Of a stretch of 64,000 bases of DNA, positions 1 through 8,236 are shown piece by piece (position 1 is the stretch's first letter; every line of letters begins with the position of its first letter). The notes beneath the pieces were generated by a model that was not told the DNA's origin, did not search any database, and worked only from the letters and a program-made list of their open reading frames with translations. Where the stretch lies: assembly GCF_900105685.1 (NCBI RefSeq), contig NZ_LT629781.1, positions 1,240,001-1,304,000 of the forward strand, given 5' to 3'. Source of the stretch: Verrucomicrobium sp. GAS474. GTDB taxonomy: Bacteria; Verrucomicrobiota; Verrucomicrobiia; Methylacidiphilales; GAS474. The translations under genes and the position numbers were made by a program.

Positions 1-786
1 GGGGAGCTGGCGGCGCGGGAGCCGGTCCGCTGCGTCTTCGCCCTCGGCGACAACTTCTACGAGGACGGCGTTGCCTCGGCCGACGATCCCCAGTGGCAGA
101 CCTCGTTCGAGAAGGTCTACGCCGCCCCCTCCCTCCAGGTGCCGTGGTACGCGATCCTCGGGAACCACGACTACCATACGGAGCCCGAGGCCGAGATCGC
201 CTACGGCCTGCGGAACGGACGCTGGCGGATGCCCCGACGTTACTACGTCCAAGGCTTCCCCCTCGACCCGGCGGGGAAGGCCCGGGCCGATTTCTTCTTC
301 GTCGACACGAGTCCGATGATCCGGGACTACCACGGCTCGACCCACCTCCGCCTCGGGACCAACACGCGCGGGCAGGACGTCGACGCCCAGGTCGCGTGGC
401 TCCGGGAGGCGCTGCGGAAGTCGGACGCGGCGTGGAAGATCGTCGTCGGCCACCATCCGCTCTACTCCGGCGGCCTCCACGACACCGACCAGCTCGACGT
501 CCGCGCGCGGCTCCTCCCCGTCTTCCGGGAGGGGGGCGTCCGCGCCTACTTCTGCGGCCACGACCACGACCTCCAGCACCTTTCCTCCGAGGGGATCGAG
601 CACTTCGTCTCGGGCGGCGGCTCGACGGTGCGCGACGTCGAGAGGACGAAGGAATCGCTCTTCGCCGAGAAAGTCTCCGGCTTCGCCTCGGTCGCGCTCA
701 CGGCGGAGACCCTCTGCCTCGCCTACGTCGACCTCCACGGGAAGACGATCTACCGCGCCGTCCTCCCCCGGATCGTCCCGGCCTGA
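1..786 (+). CDS. Metallophosphoesterase, acid-phosphatase-like (5' end outside window)
   Basis: The reading frame is open from base 1, so the N-terminus is missing; 261 residues are visible. Metal-ligand motifs of the calcineurin-like phosphoesterase superfamily appear in order: GDNFYEDG near residue 16, GNHDYH near residue 51, a GHHPLYSGG block, and GHDHDLQHL near residue 185. GDNFY, GNHDY and GHDHD together match the purple (tartrate-resistant) acid phosphatase type, which uses a two-metal centre to hydrolyse phosphomonoesters, usually outside the cytoplasm. A signal peptide cannot be judged because the start is cut off. The DJ-1/PfpI gene follows 21 nt downstream on the same strand. The family is clear; the substrate is not. 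Confidence 0.85.
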   Translation, partial: GELAAREPVRCVFALGDNFYEDGVASADDPQWQTSFEKVYAAPSLQVPWYAILGNHDYHTEPEAEIAYGLRNGRWRMPRRYYVQGFPLDPAGKARADFFFVDTSPMIRDYHGSTHLRLGTNTRGQDVDAQVAWLREALRKSDAAWKIVVGHHPLYSGGLHDTDQLDVRARLLPVFREGGVRAYFCGHDHDLQHLSSEGIEHFVSGGGSTVRDVERTKESLFAEKVSGFASVALTAETLCLAYVDLHGKTIYRAVLPRIVPA

Positions 787-807
787 CCTCCCTCTCCACC
801 CCTCCTT

Positions 808-1515
808 ATGTCCCAACATCCCCCCGATCCCCTGACCATCGTCGGCCTCGTCTTCCCCAAGATCGAGCAGCTCGACTTCACCGGCCCCTTCGGCGTCCTC
901 GCCCGGCTCCCCCAGTCGACCTTCCACATCGTCGGGAAGACCGGCGAGCCGGTGGCCGACAGCCGGGGCTTCATCCTCACGCCGAACTGCTCCTACGCCT
1001 CGGCCCCGCCCGCCGACATCCTCCTCCTCCCCGGCGGCCCCGGCCAGAACGCCCTCATGGAGGACGAGGAGACCCTCGACTTCATCCGGCGTCAGGCGGC
1101 GGGGGCGAAGTACGTCTTCACCGTCTGCACCGGCGCCCTCCTCCTCGGCGCGGCGGGGCTGCTGAAGGGCGTCCGGGCGACGACCCATTGGGCCTTCCTC
1201 GACACCCTGAAATATTACGGCGCGATCCCCGTCGACGAGCGGACCGTCATCGACGGCGCGGTCGTCAGCGCCGCCGGGATCACGGCGGGGATCGACGCCG
1301 GGCTCCAGGTCGCCGCCCTCCTGCGCGGGGAGCGGGTGGCGAAGGGGATCCAGCTCGGGATGGCCTACTCCCCGCAGCCCCCCTTCCGCAGCGGCACCCC
1401 CTCCGAGGCCCCGCCCGAGATCGTCGAGCACTACCGCACCGCGATGGCCGGAATCATCGCGGAGCGGCGGGAGATCGCGGAGCGAATCGCCAAGCGGCTC
1501 GGCGTGGCGGTTTAG
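808..1515 (+). CDS. DJ-1/PfpI family protein, isonitrile-hydratase-like
   Basis: A 235-residue cytoplasmic protein of the DJ-1/PfpI (GATase1-like) superfamily. The nucleophile elbow is at VCTGALLLGAAGLLKG with Cys107, followed by ATTHW, and an acidic residue (Asp23) lies in LDFTGP. This set closely resembles the InhA isonitrile hydratase subfamily, in which the equivalent Cys and Asp hydrate isonitriles to N-substituted formamides. It could equally be an AraC-type amidase-domain protein that lost its helix-turn-helix; no DNA-binding domain is present here. It is probably cotranscribed with the phosphoesterase 21 nt upstream. A copy of the dispersed intergenic repeat follows its stop. The fold is secure; the substrate is inferred. 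Confidence 0.8.
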   Translation: MSQHPPDPLTIVGLVFPKIEQLDFTGPFGVLARLPQSTFHIVGKTGEPVADSRGFILTPNCSYASAPPADILLLPGGPGQNALMEDEETLDFIRRQAAGAKYVFTVCTGALLLGAAGLLKGVRATTHWAFLDTLKYYGAIPVDERTVIDGAVVSAAGITAGIDAGLQVAALLRGERVAKGIQLGMAYSPQPPFRSGTPSEAPPEIVEHYRTAMAGIIAERREIAERIAKRLGVAV

Positions 1516-1529
1516 GGTGAGGCGGTATT

Positions 1530-1770
1530 CAAAGGGTTCGCGAAGTGGAGGAGAGTGCCCTTCGGGACTGGGTACAGACCCGGTACAGGTGGGTGTAATC
1601 CGCGCGTTTAAAGATGCAAGAGGGGCTGCGCCCCTCCTGCACCTCCCCCTCTGATAGGCCTGAACTGGACAACTGTTTCTCTTAAAGTGGTACCACGTGA
1701 TGTGACCACTATCCGCTAGTTCCCCGCGGCGCTTGGGAGGAATCACGCGTCCGTGGGCTGGGGGGAGTTC
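1530..1770 (-). repeat. Dispersed intergenic repeat, copy A
   Basis: This copy fills the convergent junction between the DJ-1/PfpI gene and the TauE gene. It carries the family hairpin GAGGGGC-TGC-GCCCCTC at 1620-1636, a CCCTTCGGGAC segment at 1559-1569 and, at the TauE side, the reverse complement of the GGACGCGTGATT module. Orientation is opposite to the copies at 13.4, 33.5 and 5.6 kb. It is most like the 13.4 kb copy, sharing the AGGCCTATC / GATAGGCCT segment. Boundaries are approximate. Confidence 0.7.
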
Positions 1771-1776
1771 GGGTCC

Positions 1777-2583
1777 TTATCTCCACAGCAGCTTCAGCGC
1801 TGCGAGCACGGAGAGCCATAGCGCCCCCTGCTCGAAGGCCTTCTGCGGGATCTTTGCCGCGATGCGGCGGCCCAGCCAGAGGCCGAGGGCGACGAGGGGG
1901 GCGAGGGCGGCGGCGAAGAGGAGGGAGTGGCCGGTGATGAGGCCCATCTTCGCGCTGAACGGGACCTTGCAGAGATTGGTGATGAGGAAGAGCCACGCGA
2001 TGCTCCCCACCATCTCCCATTTCGGGAGCCGGAGGCTGAGGAAGTAGAGCGTCGAGACCGGCCCGGCGGCGTTCGCCAGCATGGTGGTGACCCCGGTGAG
2101 GACGCCCATCCCGCGCCCGTAATGATGGGAGGCGACGACCTGGTCGAGGCGGTTGCCGGTGTTGTCCCGGATCAGCTGGAGGGCGGCGAGGCCGAGGGTG
2201 AGCCAGCCGATGAGGGGCCGGTAGAGGGTCTCGGGAATCCGGTCCATCAGGAGGAAGCCGAGGACGACGCCGAGGAGGGTCGGCGGGAGGAGGCGGCGGA
2301 TGAGGTCCCACCGGGCGTCGTGCCGGAAGAGGAAGAGACAGGCCCCGATGTCGCCGACGATGAGGAGCGGCAGGACGAAGCCGGTCGAGACCTTCGCCGG
2401 GAGGAGGAGGGCGAAGAGGATCGCGGTGAAGATCCCGATGCCGGGCAACCCCCCTTTGTTCAAGCCGATGAAGAGCGCCCCCGCGGCGGCGAGGGCCCAC
2501 GTCCCCGCGCCCCAGGCGAAGTGGTCGGGAACGTCGGAAGAGGCCGCCTGCGCGAGGAAAAGGGAAAAACCGGAAGCGATCAT
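1777..2583 (-). CDS. TauE/SafE family sulfite/anion exporter
   Basis: A 268-residue integral membrane protein with about eight hydrophobic segments arranged as two halves, as expected for TauE/SafE (DUF81) permeases. The first half carries the typical FIGLNKGGLPGIG signature and the second an equivalent TGVTTMLANAAGP stretch. Members move sulfite, sulfoacetate or related organosulfur anions across the inner membrane; the actual cargo cannot be read from the sequence. It is transcribed away from the histidine kinase at 2750, so the 166-nt gap between them should hold both promoters. The 3' end faces repeat copy A. Confidence 0.85.
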   Translation of the reverse strand: MIASGFSLFLAQAASSDVPDHFAWGAGTWALAAAGALFIGLNKGGLPGIGIFTAILFALLLPAKVSTGFVLPLLIVGDIGACLFLFRHDARWDLIRRLLPPTLLGVVLGFLLMDRIPETLYRPLIGWLTLGLAALQLIRDNTGNRLDQVVASHHYGRGMGVLTGVTTMLANAAGPVSTLYFLSLRLPKWEMVGSIAWLFLITNLCKVPFSAKMGLITGHSLLFAAALAPLVALGLWLGRRIAAKIPQKAFEQGALWLSVLAALKLLWR

Positions 2584-2749
2584 GCAAAAGACGGTGTAGC
2601 GTAGGCGATCCTGCCAGCCGCTTCCCGCGAGGCAATCCCTCCGGGAAAAAAGGGGAGGCGCATGGCGTGCCGGGATTCCCCCGGTTGAAGATGGGTAATT
2701 CTGATCAGACGGGGGAAAAAGGTGTCCGATCGGGGGGATTTTTGCGAGA

Positions 2750-5272
2750 ATGGAGAATCAATCGATATCGACTCAAGGGAGACATCGGAACGTGACACTG
2801 CGAATGAAACCGATCCCCTCTTCCCTTTCCACCTGGCTCCCCTCGGCGCGCATGGCGCGGCTGCGGGAGGAGGCCAAGCGGTGGATCCCCTTCGGCGGCG
2901 GTGTGGCAAGCCTCGTCATCGGCCTCTTCTTCCTGGCCGCCTGGCATGCCTCGGGCGAGGGGATCTTCCACCGGTTCCCGCTGGCCCCGATGAAGTACAA
3001 CACGGCGCTCTGCCTCGGCTTCTGCGGCGCGGCGCTCGCGTTCCTCGGGCTGCGGCGCGACGGCCGCCCCGCCCCGTGGGTCGGCTGGCTCGGCTGGCTC
3101 GTCGTCGGGATCGGGGCGCTCTCGGCGCTCGAATACCTCTTGGGCCGGGACTTCGGAATCGACCGCGCGGTCTTCGACGCCCCCGACCTCCCGGGCGAGC
3201 TCTTTCCCGACCGGATGTCCCTCCTCACCGCCGTCTGCTTCGTCCTTCTCGGCGCCGCCCTCGGCCTCTGCGGTCGGCCTATCTCCAGCCTGTCGCCCCG
3301 GCGCTACGCCACCGTCGGCATCCTGAGCTGCATCGTCGGGGTTGTCGTCAGCATGAGCCTCGTCGGCTATCTCTTCGGGATCAAGCCGACGACCGGCTGG
3401 GGCGTCTACGCCCGGATGTCGGGCTACGCCACGCTGGCGCTCTTCCTCTGCAGCGGCGGCCTCCTCGTCTGGGCGGGCCGGGGCGCGCGGCGGATCGGCC
3501 ACGACTTTATCCGGTGGCTCCCGGCGACGGGCTCGCTGACGCTGATGGCGATGATCGCGCTGATCTGCGCCACCGGCTTCGCGCAGCTGCAGGATTCGTT
3601 CAAGATCCGCCGCCACAGCAACGAGGTCCTCACCGTCGCCCAGACCTTCCGGGCCGACATCTTCGACATCCAGCGCGGCATGCGGGGCTACGCCCTCACC
3701 GGGCAGCCCGCCCTCCAGGAAATCTACCTGCAGGGGGCGGAACACGCCGAGGAGCACCTGGGGAAGCTCACCCTGCTGGTGGGGGACAACCCCGGCCAAT
3801 TGCAGCGCCTCGCGCCGATCCCCGGCGAGCTGGCCGAGATGATCGCCTACGCGAAGCGGATGATCGCGGTCCGGGACCGGGAGGGGATCTCCGGGATCGT
3901 CCGCCTCGAGTCGGACGGCGTCGGCTTCCACGCGATCAACCGGTTCCTGGCCGACATGAAGCTCTTCACCGACGAGGAAAACCGCCTCCTCGTCGAGCGG
4001 CGGACGGAGGGCGAGGGCCACTTCCAGCAGACGGTCCACCTCCTCCTCTTCGGCTGCGCGATGGCGGCGGCGCTGCTGGTGCTGGCCCACGCCCTCACCG
4101 ACCGCGAGGCGCGCCGCCGCCGCCAGACCGAGGACGCGCTGCGGACCGTCTCGGAGCGGTTCGCCCTCGCCGCCGACGCCTCCCAGACCGGCGTCTGGGA
4201 CCTCGACCTCCGGACGCGGCGCGTCATGTGGGACAGGCGGATGTTCGCGATCTACGGCTGCCCGGAGCGCGAGGGGATGCCCCTCGACCGGGACGAATGG
4301 GCGAGCCGGGTCGTCCCCGAGGACCTCGACGCGACCATGGCCGGGATGCGCCGGGTGATCGAGGAGAAGGGCCGGGGCGACACCGAGTTCCGCATCCGCC
4401 TCCCCGACGGCACCGTCCGCCACATCTACATGGCCGAGGCGGTCCGCCTCGACGCCGCGGGCAACGTCACCAACCTCATCGGGGTGAACATCGACGTCAC
4501 CGAGCGGAAGCGGATGGAACTCGCCCTCCACGAGAAGAACGTCGAGCTGGAGAACGCGGCGGCGGCGAAGAACCGCTTCCTCGCGAACATGTCGCACGAG
4601 CTGCGGACGCCGCTCAACTGCATCATCGGCTTCTCGGAACTCCTCGTCGACGGCCTCCCCGGCGAGGTGAACGAGGAGCAGAGGGAGTATCTGGGGGACA
4701 TCCTCACGAGCAGCAACCACCTCCTCCAGCTGATCAACGACGTCCTCGACCTGGCGAAGGTCGAGTCGGGGAAGATCGACCTCGCGCCCGAGACCTTCTC
4801 CCTCCCCGAGGCGATCGAGCGGGTCCGCTCCGTCGTCTATCCGATCGTCCGCAAGAAGCGGATCGAACTCACCTCGTCGATCGCCCCCGGCCTCGATAAG
4901 GTGACCCTCGATCCCCGGAAATTCCGGCAGGTCCTCTACAACCTCCTCTCGAACGCGGTGAAGTTCACCCCTGCCGACGGGTGCGTCGACATCGGGATCG
5001 CCCTCGCCGGGGACGACCGCTTCACCCTCGTCGTCCGCGACACCGGGATCGGCATCCGCCCCGAGAACGTCCCCCGGCTTTTCCGGGAATTCGAGCAGCT
5101 CGACGACAGCTATTCCCGCTCCTACCAGGGGACCGGCCTCGGCCTCGCCCTCACCCGGAAGATCGTCGAGATGCAGGGCGGGACGATTACCGTGGAAAGC
5201 GTTTTTGGCCGGGGAAGTTCCTTTATTGTCACCCTGCCCCGGGTTATGAAGGGGGAAAATCCGACCTCATGA
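2750..5272 (+). CDS. Membrane histidine kinase with CHASE3 and PAS domains
   Basis: An 840-residue sensor kinase. Several hydrophobic segments occupy roughly residues 45-280. A CHASE3-like extracytoplasmic helical domain (about 280-425, with FDIQRGMRGYALTG) is followed by a last membrane helix, a PAS domain (about 465-600), a HisKA dimerisation domain with phospho-acceptor His616 in NMSHELRTPLN, and a HATPase_c domain with NAVKFTP, DTGIGI and GTGLGLALTRK. It should autophosphorylate on His616 in response to an unknown signal and pass phosphate to the receiver encoded immediately downstream, whose ATG overlaps this stop codon (ATGA at 5269-5272). An alternative start is the ATG at 2804; neither start has a clear Shine-Dalgarno. 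Confidence 0.88.
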   Translation: MENQSISTQGRHRNVTLRMKPIPSSLSTWLPSARMARLREEAKRWIPFGGGVASLVIGLFFLAAWHASGEGIFHRFPLAPMKYNTALCLGFCGAALAFLGLRRDGRPAPWVGWLGWLVVGIGALSALEYLLGRDFGIDRAVFDAPDLPGELFPDRMSLLTAVCFVLLGAALGLCGRPISSLSPRRYATVGILSCIVGVVVSMSLVGYLFGIKPTTGWGVYARMSGYATLALFLCSGGLLVWAGRGARRIGHDFIRWLPATGSLTLMAMIALICATGFAQLQDSFKIRRHSNEVLTVAQTFRADIFDIQRGMRGYALTGQPALQEIYLQGAEHAEEHLGKLTLLVGDNPGQLQRLAPIPGELAEMIAYAKRMIAVRDREGISGIVRLESDGVGFHAINRFLADMKLFTDEENRLLVERRTEGEGHFQQTVHLLLFGCAMAAALLVLAHALTDREARRRRQTEDALRTVSERFALAADASQTGVWDLDLRTRRVMWDRRMFAIYGCPEREGMPLDRDEWASRVVPEDLDATMAGMRRVIEEKGRGDTEFRIRLPDGTVRHIYMAEAVRLDAAGNVTNLIGVNIDVTERKRMELALHEKNVELENAAAAKNRFLANMSHELRTPLNCIIGFSELLVDGLPGEVNEEQREYLGDILTSSNHLLQLINDVLDLAKVESGKIDLAPETFSLPEAIERVRSVVYPIVRKKRIELTSSIAPGLDKVTLDPRKFRQVLYNLLSNAVKFTPADGCVDIGIALAGDDRFTLVVRDTGIGIRPENVPRLFREFEQLDDSYSRSYQGTGLGLALTRKIVEMQGGTITVESVFGRGSSFIVTLPRVMKGENPTS

Positions 5273-5637
5273 GCCTCACCATCCTCATCGTCGAGAACCA
5301 GGACGCCGACGCGAAGCTGATCCGTTCGGTCTTCGAGCGCGGCGGCTACACCGTCCTCCGCGCCCGGAGCGCCGAGGAGGCCCTCGCGCTGGCCGTGGAG
5401 AAGCAACCCGACGTGATCGTGACCGACCTCGACCTGCCCGGGATGGACGGCGTGACGATGACCCAGATGCTTCACCGGAAACCGGAGACCCGGACGATCC
5501 CCGTCATCGCCGTCACCGCCTACCCCGATTACTTCCCCGACACCCGGGCAAGCAAAACGTGCTTCGCCTCCTACGTGGTAAAACCGATTAACACCCGCTC
5601 CCTAGCCCAAACCGTCGCCTCAGTCTGCGGAAAGTGA
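5269..5637 (+). CDS. Single-domain response regulator
   Basis: A 122-residue stand-alone receiver. The acidic pocket (E9, D12), phospho-acceptor Asp53 in VTDLDLPGMDG, switch Thr83 in VTAYP and Lys105 in VVKPI are all present, so it should be phosphorylatable. There is no output domain, so it probably works by protein contact or as a phosphorelay intermediate. It starts inside the stop of the upstream kinase (4-nt overlap), which gives translational coupling and makes it that kinase's cognate partner. A repeat copy begins almost directly after its stop codon. Confidence 0.9.
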   Translation: MSLTILIVENQDADAKLIRSVFERGGYTVLRARSAEEALALAVEKQPDVIVTDLDLPGMDGVTMTQMLHRKPETRTIPVIAVTAYPDYFPDTRASKTCFASYVVKPINTRSLAQTVASVCGK

Positions 5638-5639
5638 GC

Positions 5640-5885
5640 CCGCACATAGGAGTCCGGGCGTATTGGCCCTGTCTCCCCCCGCACCCGTACCCTCGGGCGT
5701 ACCGGAACCATCCGATTTTAATCCAGTTCGGAGACGAGGCGCCGCCCAAGCGCGTCCGCCTAGATCAGGCCCTCCGAAGGGGAGGTTCGAGGAGGGGCAA
5801 AGCCCCTCTTGGGCTATAAAGCGGGTCGCCTCCAGCTGTACAGGGTCGACCCCGCAAGCCCCGAAGGGCCGCCCGGCCCCCCGGC
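5640..5885 (+). repeat. Dispersed intergenic repeat, copy B
   Basis: Lies between the receiver gene and the FUSC efflux gene, both on the plus strand. It contains, in order, AGGAGTCCGGGCGTATTGGCC, GATTTTAATCCAGT at 5714-5727, the hairpin GAGGGGC-AAA-GCCCCTC at 5792-5808, GGCTATAAAGCGGGTCGCC and CAGCTGTACAGGGTCGACC, ending near CCCCGAAGGGC. The order and orientation match the 33.5 kb copy over the whole length, with clearly more than half of the bases identical by eye. This is the second longest gene-free stretch (about 300 nt) in the first 15 kb. Confidence 0.8.
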
Positions 5886-5939
5886 TCCAGCCCCGCCCCC
5901 ACCCTTGCCCAACCCCCCAATCCCCCCTACCCTCCCCCC

Positions 5940-8042
5940 ATGCCCCCGGGCCGGCCCGCCTTCCTCTTCCAACCCATCCCCGGAGCCTACGGCTTCGCCG
6001 CGCGGACCGCATTGTCCGCCGTCGGCGCGCTCTACGCGGCCTACGCCCTCCAGTTGGAGAGCCCCTATTGGGCGGCGACGACGGCGTTGATCGTCGCCAA
6101 TCCGGTCTACGGCCAGATCGTCTCGAAGAGTCTCTACCGCCTCGCCGGGACGGTGGTCGGCGGGGCCGTCTCGGTGGCGTTGGCGGGGCTCTTCGCCCAG
6201 ACGCCGGAGCTCTTCCTCCTCGCCCTCGCCCTCTGGGTCGGCCTCTGCCTCGGGGTCGCCAGCCTCCTGCGGAACTTCGCCTCCTACGGCGCGATCCTGG
6301 CCGGGTACAGCACGGCGATCATCGCCCTCGCCGTCGTCCCGCAGAGCCCCCTCCAGACGTTCGACATCGCGATGGCCCGCGGGGCGGCGATCTTCGTCGG
6401 GATCGCCTCGGCGGCGCTCGTCGCGGGCCTCCTCAAGCCGGGCGGGGCCTCGCGGAACATGGAGCTCCGCGTCCGCTGGCTCTTCGGCGAGGCGGCGGCG
6501 CTCCTCGGGGAACTCCGCGAGGGCGACGTGATGACGGGGCTCAAGCCCCGCCGCCGGAGCCTCGCCGGGGAGGTGCTGAAGCTCGACTCGCTCGTCACCT
6601 TCGCCGCCTCGGAATCGGAGCGGGTGCGGAACCAGAGGGAAGAGCTCTTCGGCGTCGCCGCCGCCCTCCTCCACGCGGTGACCGGCCTCGGCGGCGTCCT
6701 CTTTTCCCTCCACCACCTCCGCCAGCTTCCGGCCGGGGAGCAGGCCGCCGCCTCGGCGCGGGCGACGACGGCGCTGGAGGAGGCCGAGGCGGCGGCGCTC
6801 GACCTCGCCCACTTCGCCGAGGGCGGGCCGCTCCCCGATTACGGCCCGGCGCGGGAGCGCCTCGTCGCCCTCGCCTTCCGGGCGCGCGAGGAGGGGGCGA
6901 CGCCCGCCCTTCCGATCTTCATCCACCGGCTGCGGGAGACCCTGGAAGCGCTCCAGACCGCCGCCGAGGCCTGGGCCGACTGGCGCTCCGGCCGGGCCAT
7001 CGATCCGGCGCTCCGAGCCGGGCTCGACTTCCACCGGGACCTCCCCGGAGCGATCCGCACCGGCGTCTACGGCATGGCGGCGGTCCTCCTCTCCGGCGGT
7101 TTCTGGATCGCGACGGCGTGGTCGTCGGGCGCGACGATGGTGACGATGACCATCATCGCCTGCTGCCTCGCCTGGGTCCAGAAGACGCCCGAGGCCTTCG
7201 TCCGCGCCTTCTTCATCGGGACGCTGATCGCGGTGCCGATCTGCGGCCTCCTCCTCTTCGGCCTGATGGCGAAGGTCGAGGGCTTCGTCCCCCTCGCCGT
7301 GATCCTGGGGCTCCCCGTCGCCGTCGGGGCGCTCGCGATGAGCTCGACCGCGCCGACCGTCGCCGGGATCGGGACGATCTTCCTGACGCTGATCATGACG
7401 CTGACCGCGCCGCGCAACCCGATGAGCTACGACTTCGGCGGCTTCCTGGAGAACGCCTTCGCGACGGCGGCGGGCATCCTCTTCGCCTGGGTCTGCGCCC
7501 TCCTCCTCCGCAGCCCCGATCCGCGCCGCCGCGCGGGCCGCTGCATCCGCAACGTCTGCGGAGAGGTCGAGGCCCTCGCCTCGGCCCGGAATCGGGACCT
7601 CCCCTCGCGGGCCGTCTGGGAAAGCCGGACCTACCACCGCCTCCTCGAGTCGATGCCCCACCTGGAGACCCGGGAGGAGGAGACCCGCGTCCTCGACAGC
7701 GCCTTCGCCGCCCTTCAGATCGGGGCCTCGGTGATCGACCTCCGCCATCTTGCGGCAGCGGGAGCGGAGGAAGAGGCGGCGCCGCGCTGGCGGGAGGCGA
7801 TCGACGGGGCCCTCGACCGTCTCCGCCATCTCGGCACCGATGCCGGGGAGGCGGCGGAGGGGGCGCGCCGCGTCGCCGCGTTCCTGCTGGAGGGGCTCCC
7901 CCCGGCGGAGAACGGGAGCCGGGAGAAACTCTTCCGCGTCCGCACCGCGGCCTCCCTGGAGGGGATCTGGCTCCTGCTGGCCGACCAGGAGGAAGTCTTC
8001 CATCGGGTGCGGCAAGAGGCTATGACGGGAGTCCGGTCATGA
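5940..8042 (+). CDS. FUSC-family inner-membrane efflux pump, AaeB-like
   Basis: A 700-residue protein with the duplicated layout of the fusaric-acid-resistance (FUSC/AaeB) family: a block of hydrophobic helices near residues 15-160, a long soluble cytoplasmic segment (about 170-360), a second membrane block (about 360-530) and a C-terminal soluble part. AaeB-type proteins export aromatic carboxylic acids together with a membrane-fusion partner. Both expected partners follow: a 63-residue AaeX-like protein whose start overlaps this stop (8039-8042) and a HlyD-type adaptor. The gene order B-X-A differs from the E. coli order X-A-B. The family is clear; substrates are inferred from the family. 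Confidence 0.85.
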   Translation: MPPGRPAFLFQPIPGAYGFAARTALSAVGALYAAYALQLESPYWAATTALIVANPVYGQIVSKSLYRLAGTVVGGAVSVALAGLFAQTPELFLLALALWVGLCLGVASLLRNFASYGAILAGYSTAIIALAVVPQSPLQTFDIAMARGAAIFVGIASAALVAGLLKPGGASRNMELRVRWLFGEAAALLGELREGDVMTGLKPRRRSLAGEVLKLDSLVTFAASESERVRNQREELFGVAAALLHAVTGLGGVLFSLHHLRQLPAGEQAAASARATTALEEAEAAALDLAHFAEGGPLPDYGPARERLVALAFRAREEGATPALPIFIHRLRETLEALQTAAEAWADWRSGRAIDPALRAGLDFHRDLPGAIRTGVYGMAAVLLSGGFWIATAWSSGATMVTMTIIACCLAWVQKTPEAFVRAFFIGTLIAVPICGLLLFGLMAKVEGFVPLAVILGLPVAVGALAMSSTAPTVAGIGTIFLTLIMTLTAPRNPMSYDFGGFLENAFATAAGILFAWVCALLLRSPDPRRRAGRCIRNVCGEVEALASARNRDLPSRAVWESRTYHRLLESMPHLETREEETRVLDSAFAALQIGASVIDLRHLAAAGAEEEAAPRWREAIDGALDRLRHLGTDAGEAAEGARRVAAFLLEGLPPAENGSREKLFRVRTAASLEGIWLLLADQEEVFHRVRQEAMTGVRS

Positions 8043-8230
8043 TGAAAGAATGGAACATCGGCGGCGTCTTCCTCGCCCCCATCGTCGGCTACCTCGTGGC
8101 GGCGATCGCCCTCTACCTCGGGACCCGCTCCCTTTTCCTGCGCGACATCGAGCGCCGGGTCTGGCATCCCTCGCTCTTCAAGCTCTCCGTCTTCATCATC
8201 CTCCTCACCGTCATCGTCCTTCTTTTTTAA
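8039..8230 (+). CDS. DUF1656 small membrane protein, AaeX-like
   Basis: A 63-residue protein with two hydrophobic stretches (residues about 10-28 and 48-62) and the characteristic opening I-G-G-V-F-L-A-P. DUF1656/AaeX proteins are almost always encoded between FUSC pumps and their HlyD adaptors, as here; their role in the efflux complex is not established. The ATG overlaps the stop of the FUSC gene by 4 nt, and the adaptor gene starts 6 nt after its stop, so all three genes form one operon. Confidence 0.85.
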   Translation: MMKEWNIGGVFLAPIVGYLVAAIALYLGTRSLFLRDIERRVWHPSLFKLSVFIILLTVIVLLF

Positions 8231-8236
8231 CATCGC

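Noticed and set aside
2650-2680. Sigma-54-like element on the minus strand upstream of the TauE gene (GGCACGCCATGCGC)
   Set aside because: The spacing fits but the -12 reads GCGC and the first base of the -24 is wrong; too weak to annotate.
5790-5880. A possible conserved peptide (KRVASSCTG) readable in several repeat copies
   Set aside because: The frame is shared only because the DNA repeat is shared; copies differ in frame continuity, have no common start or stop, and the best-conserved part is a hairpin rather than codons.
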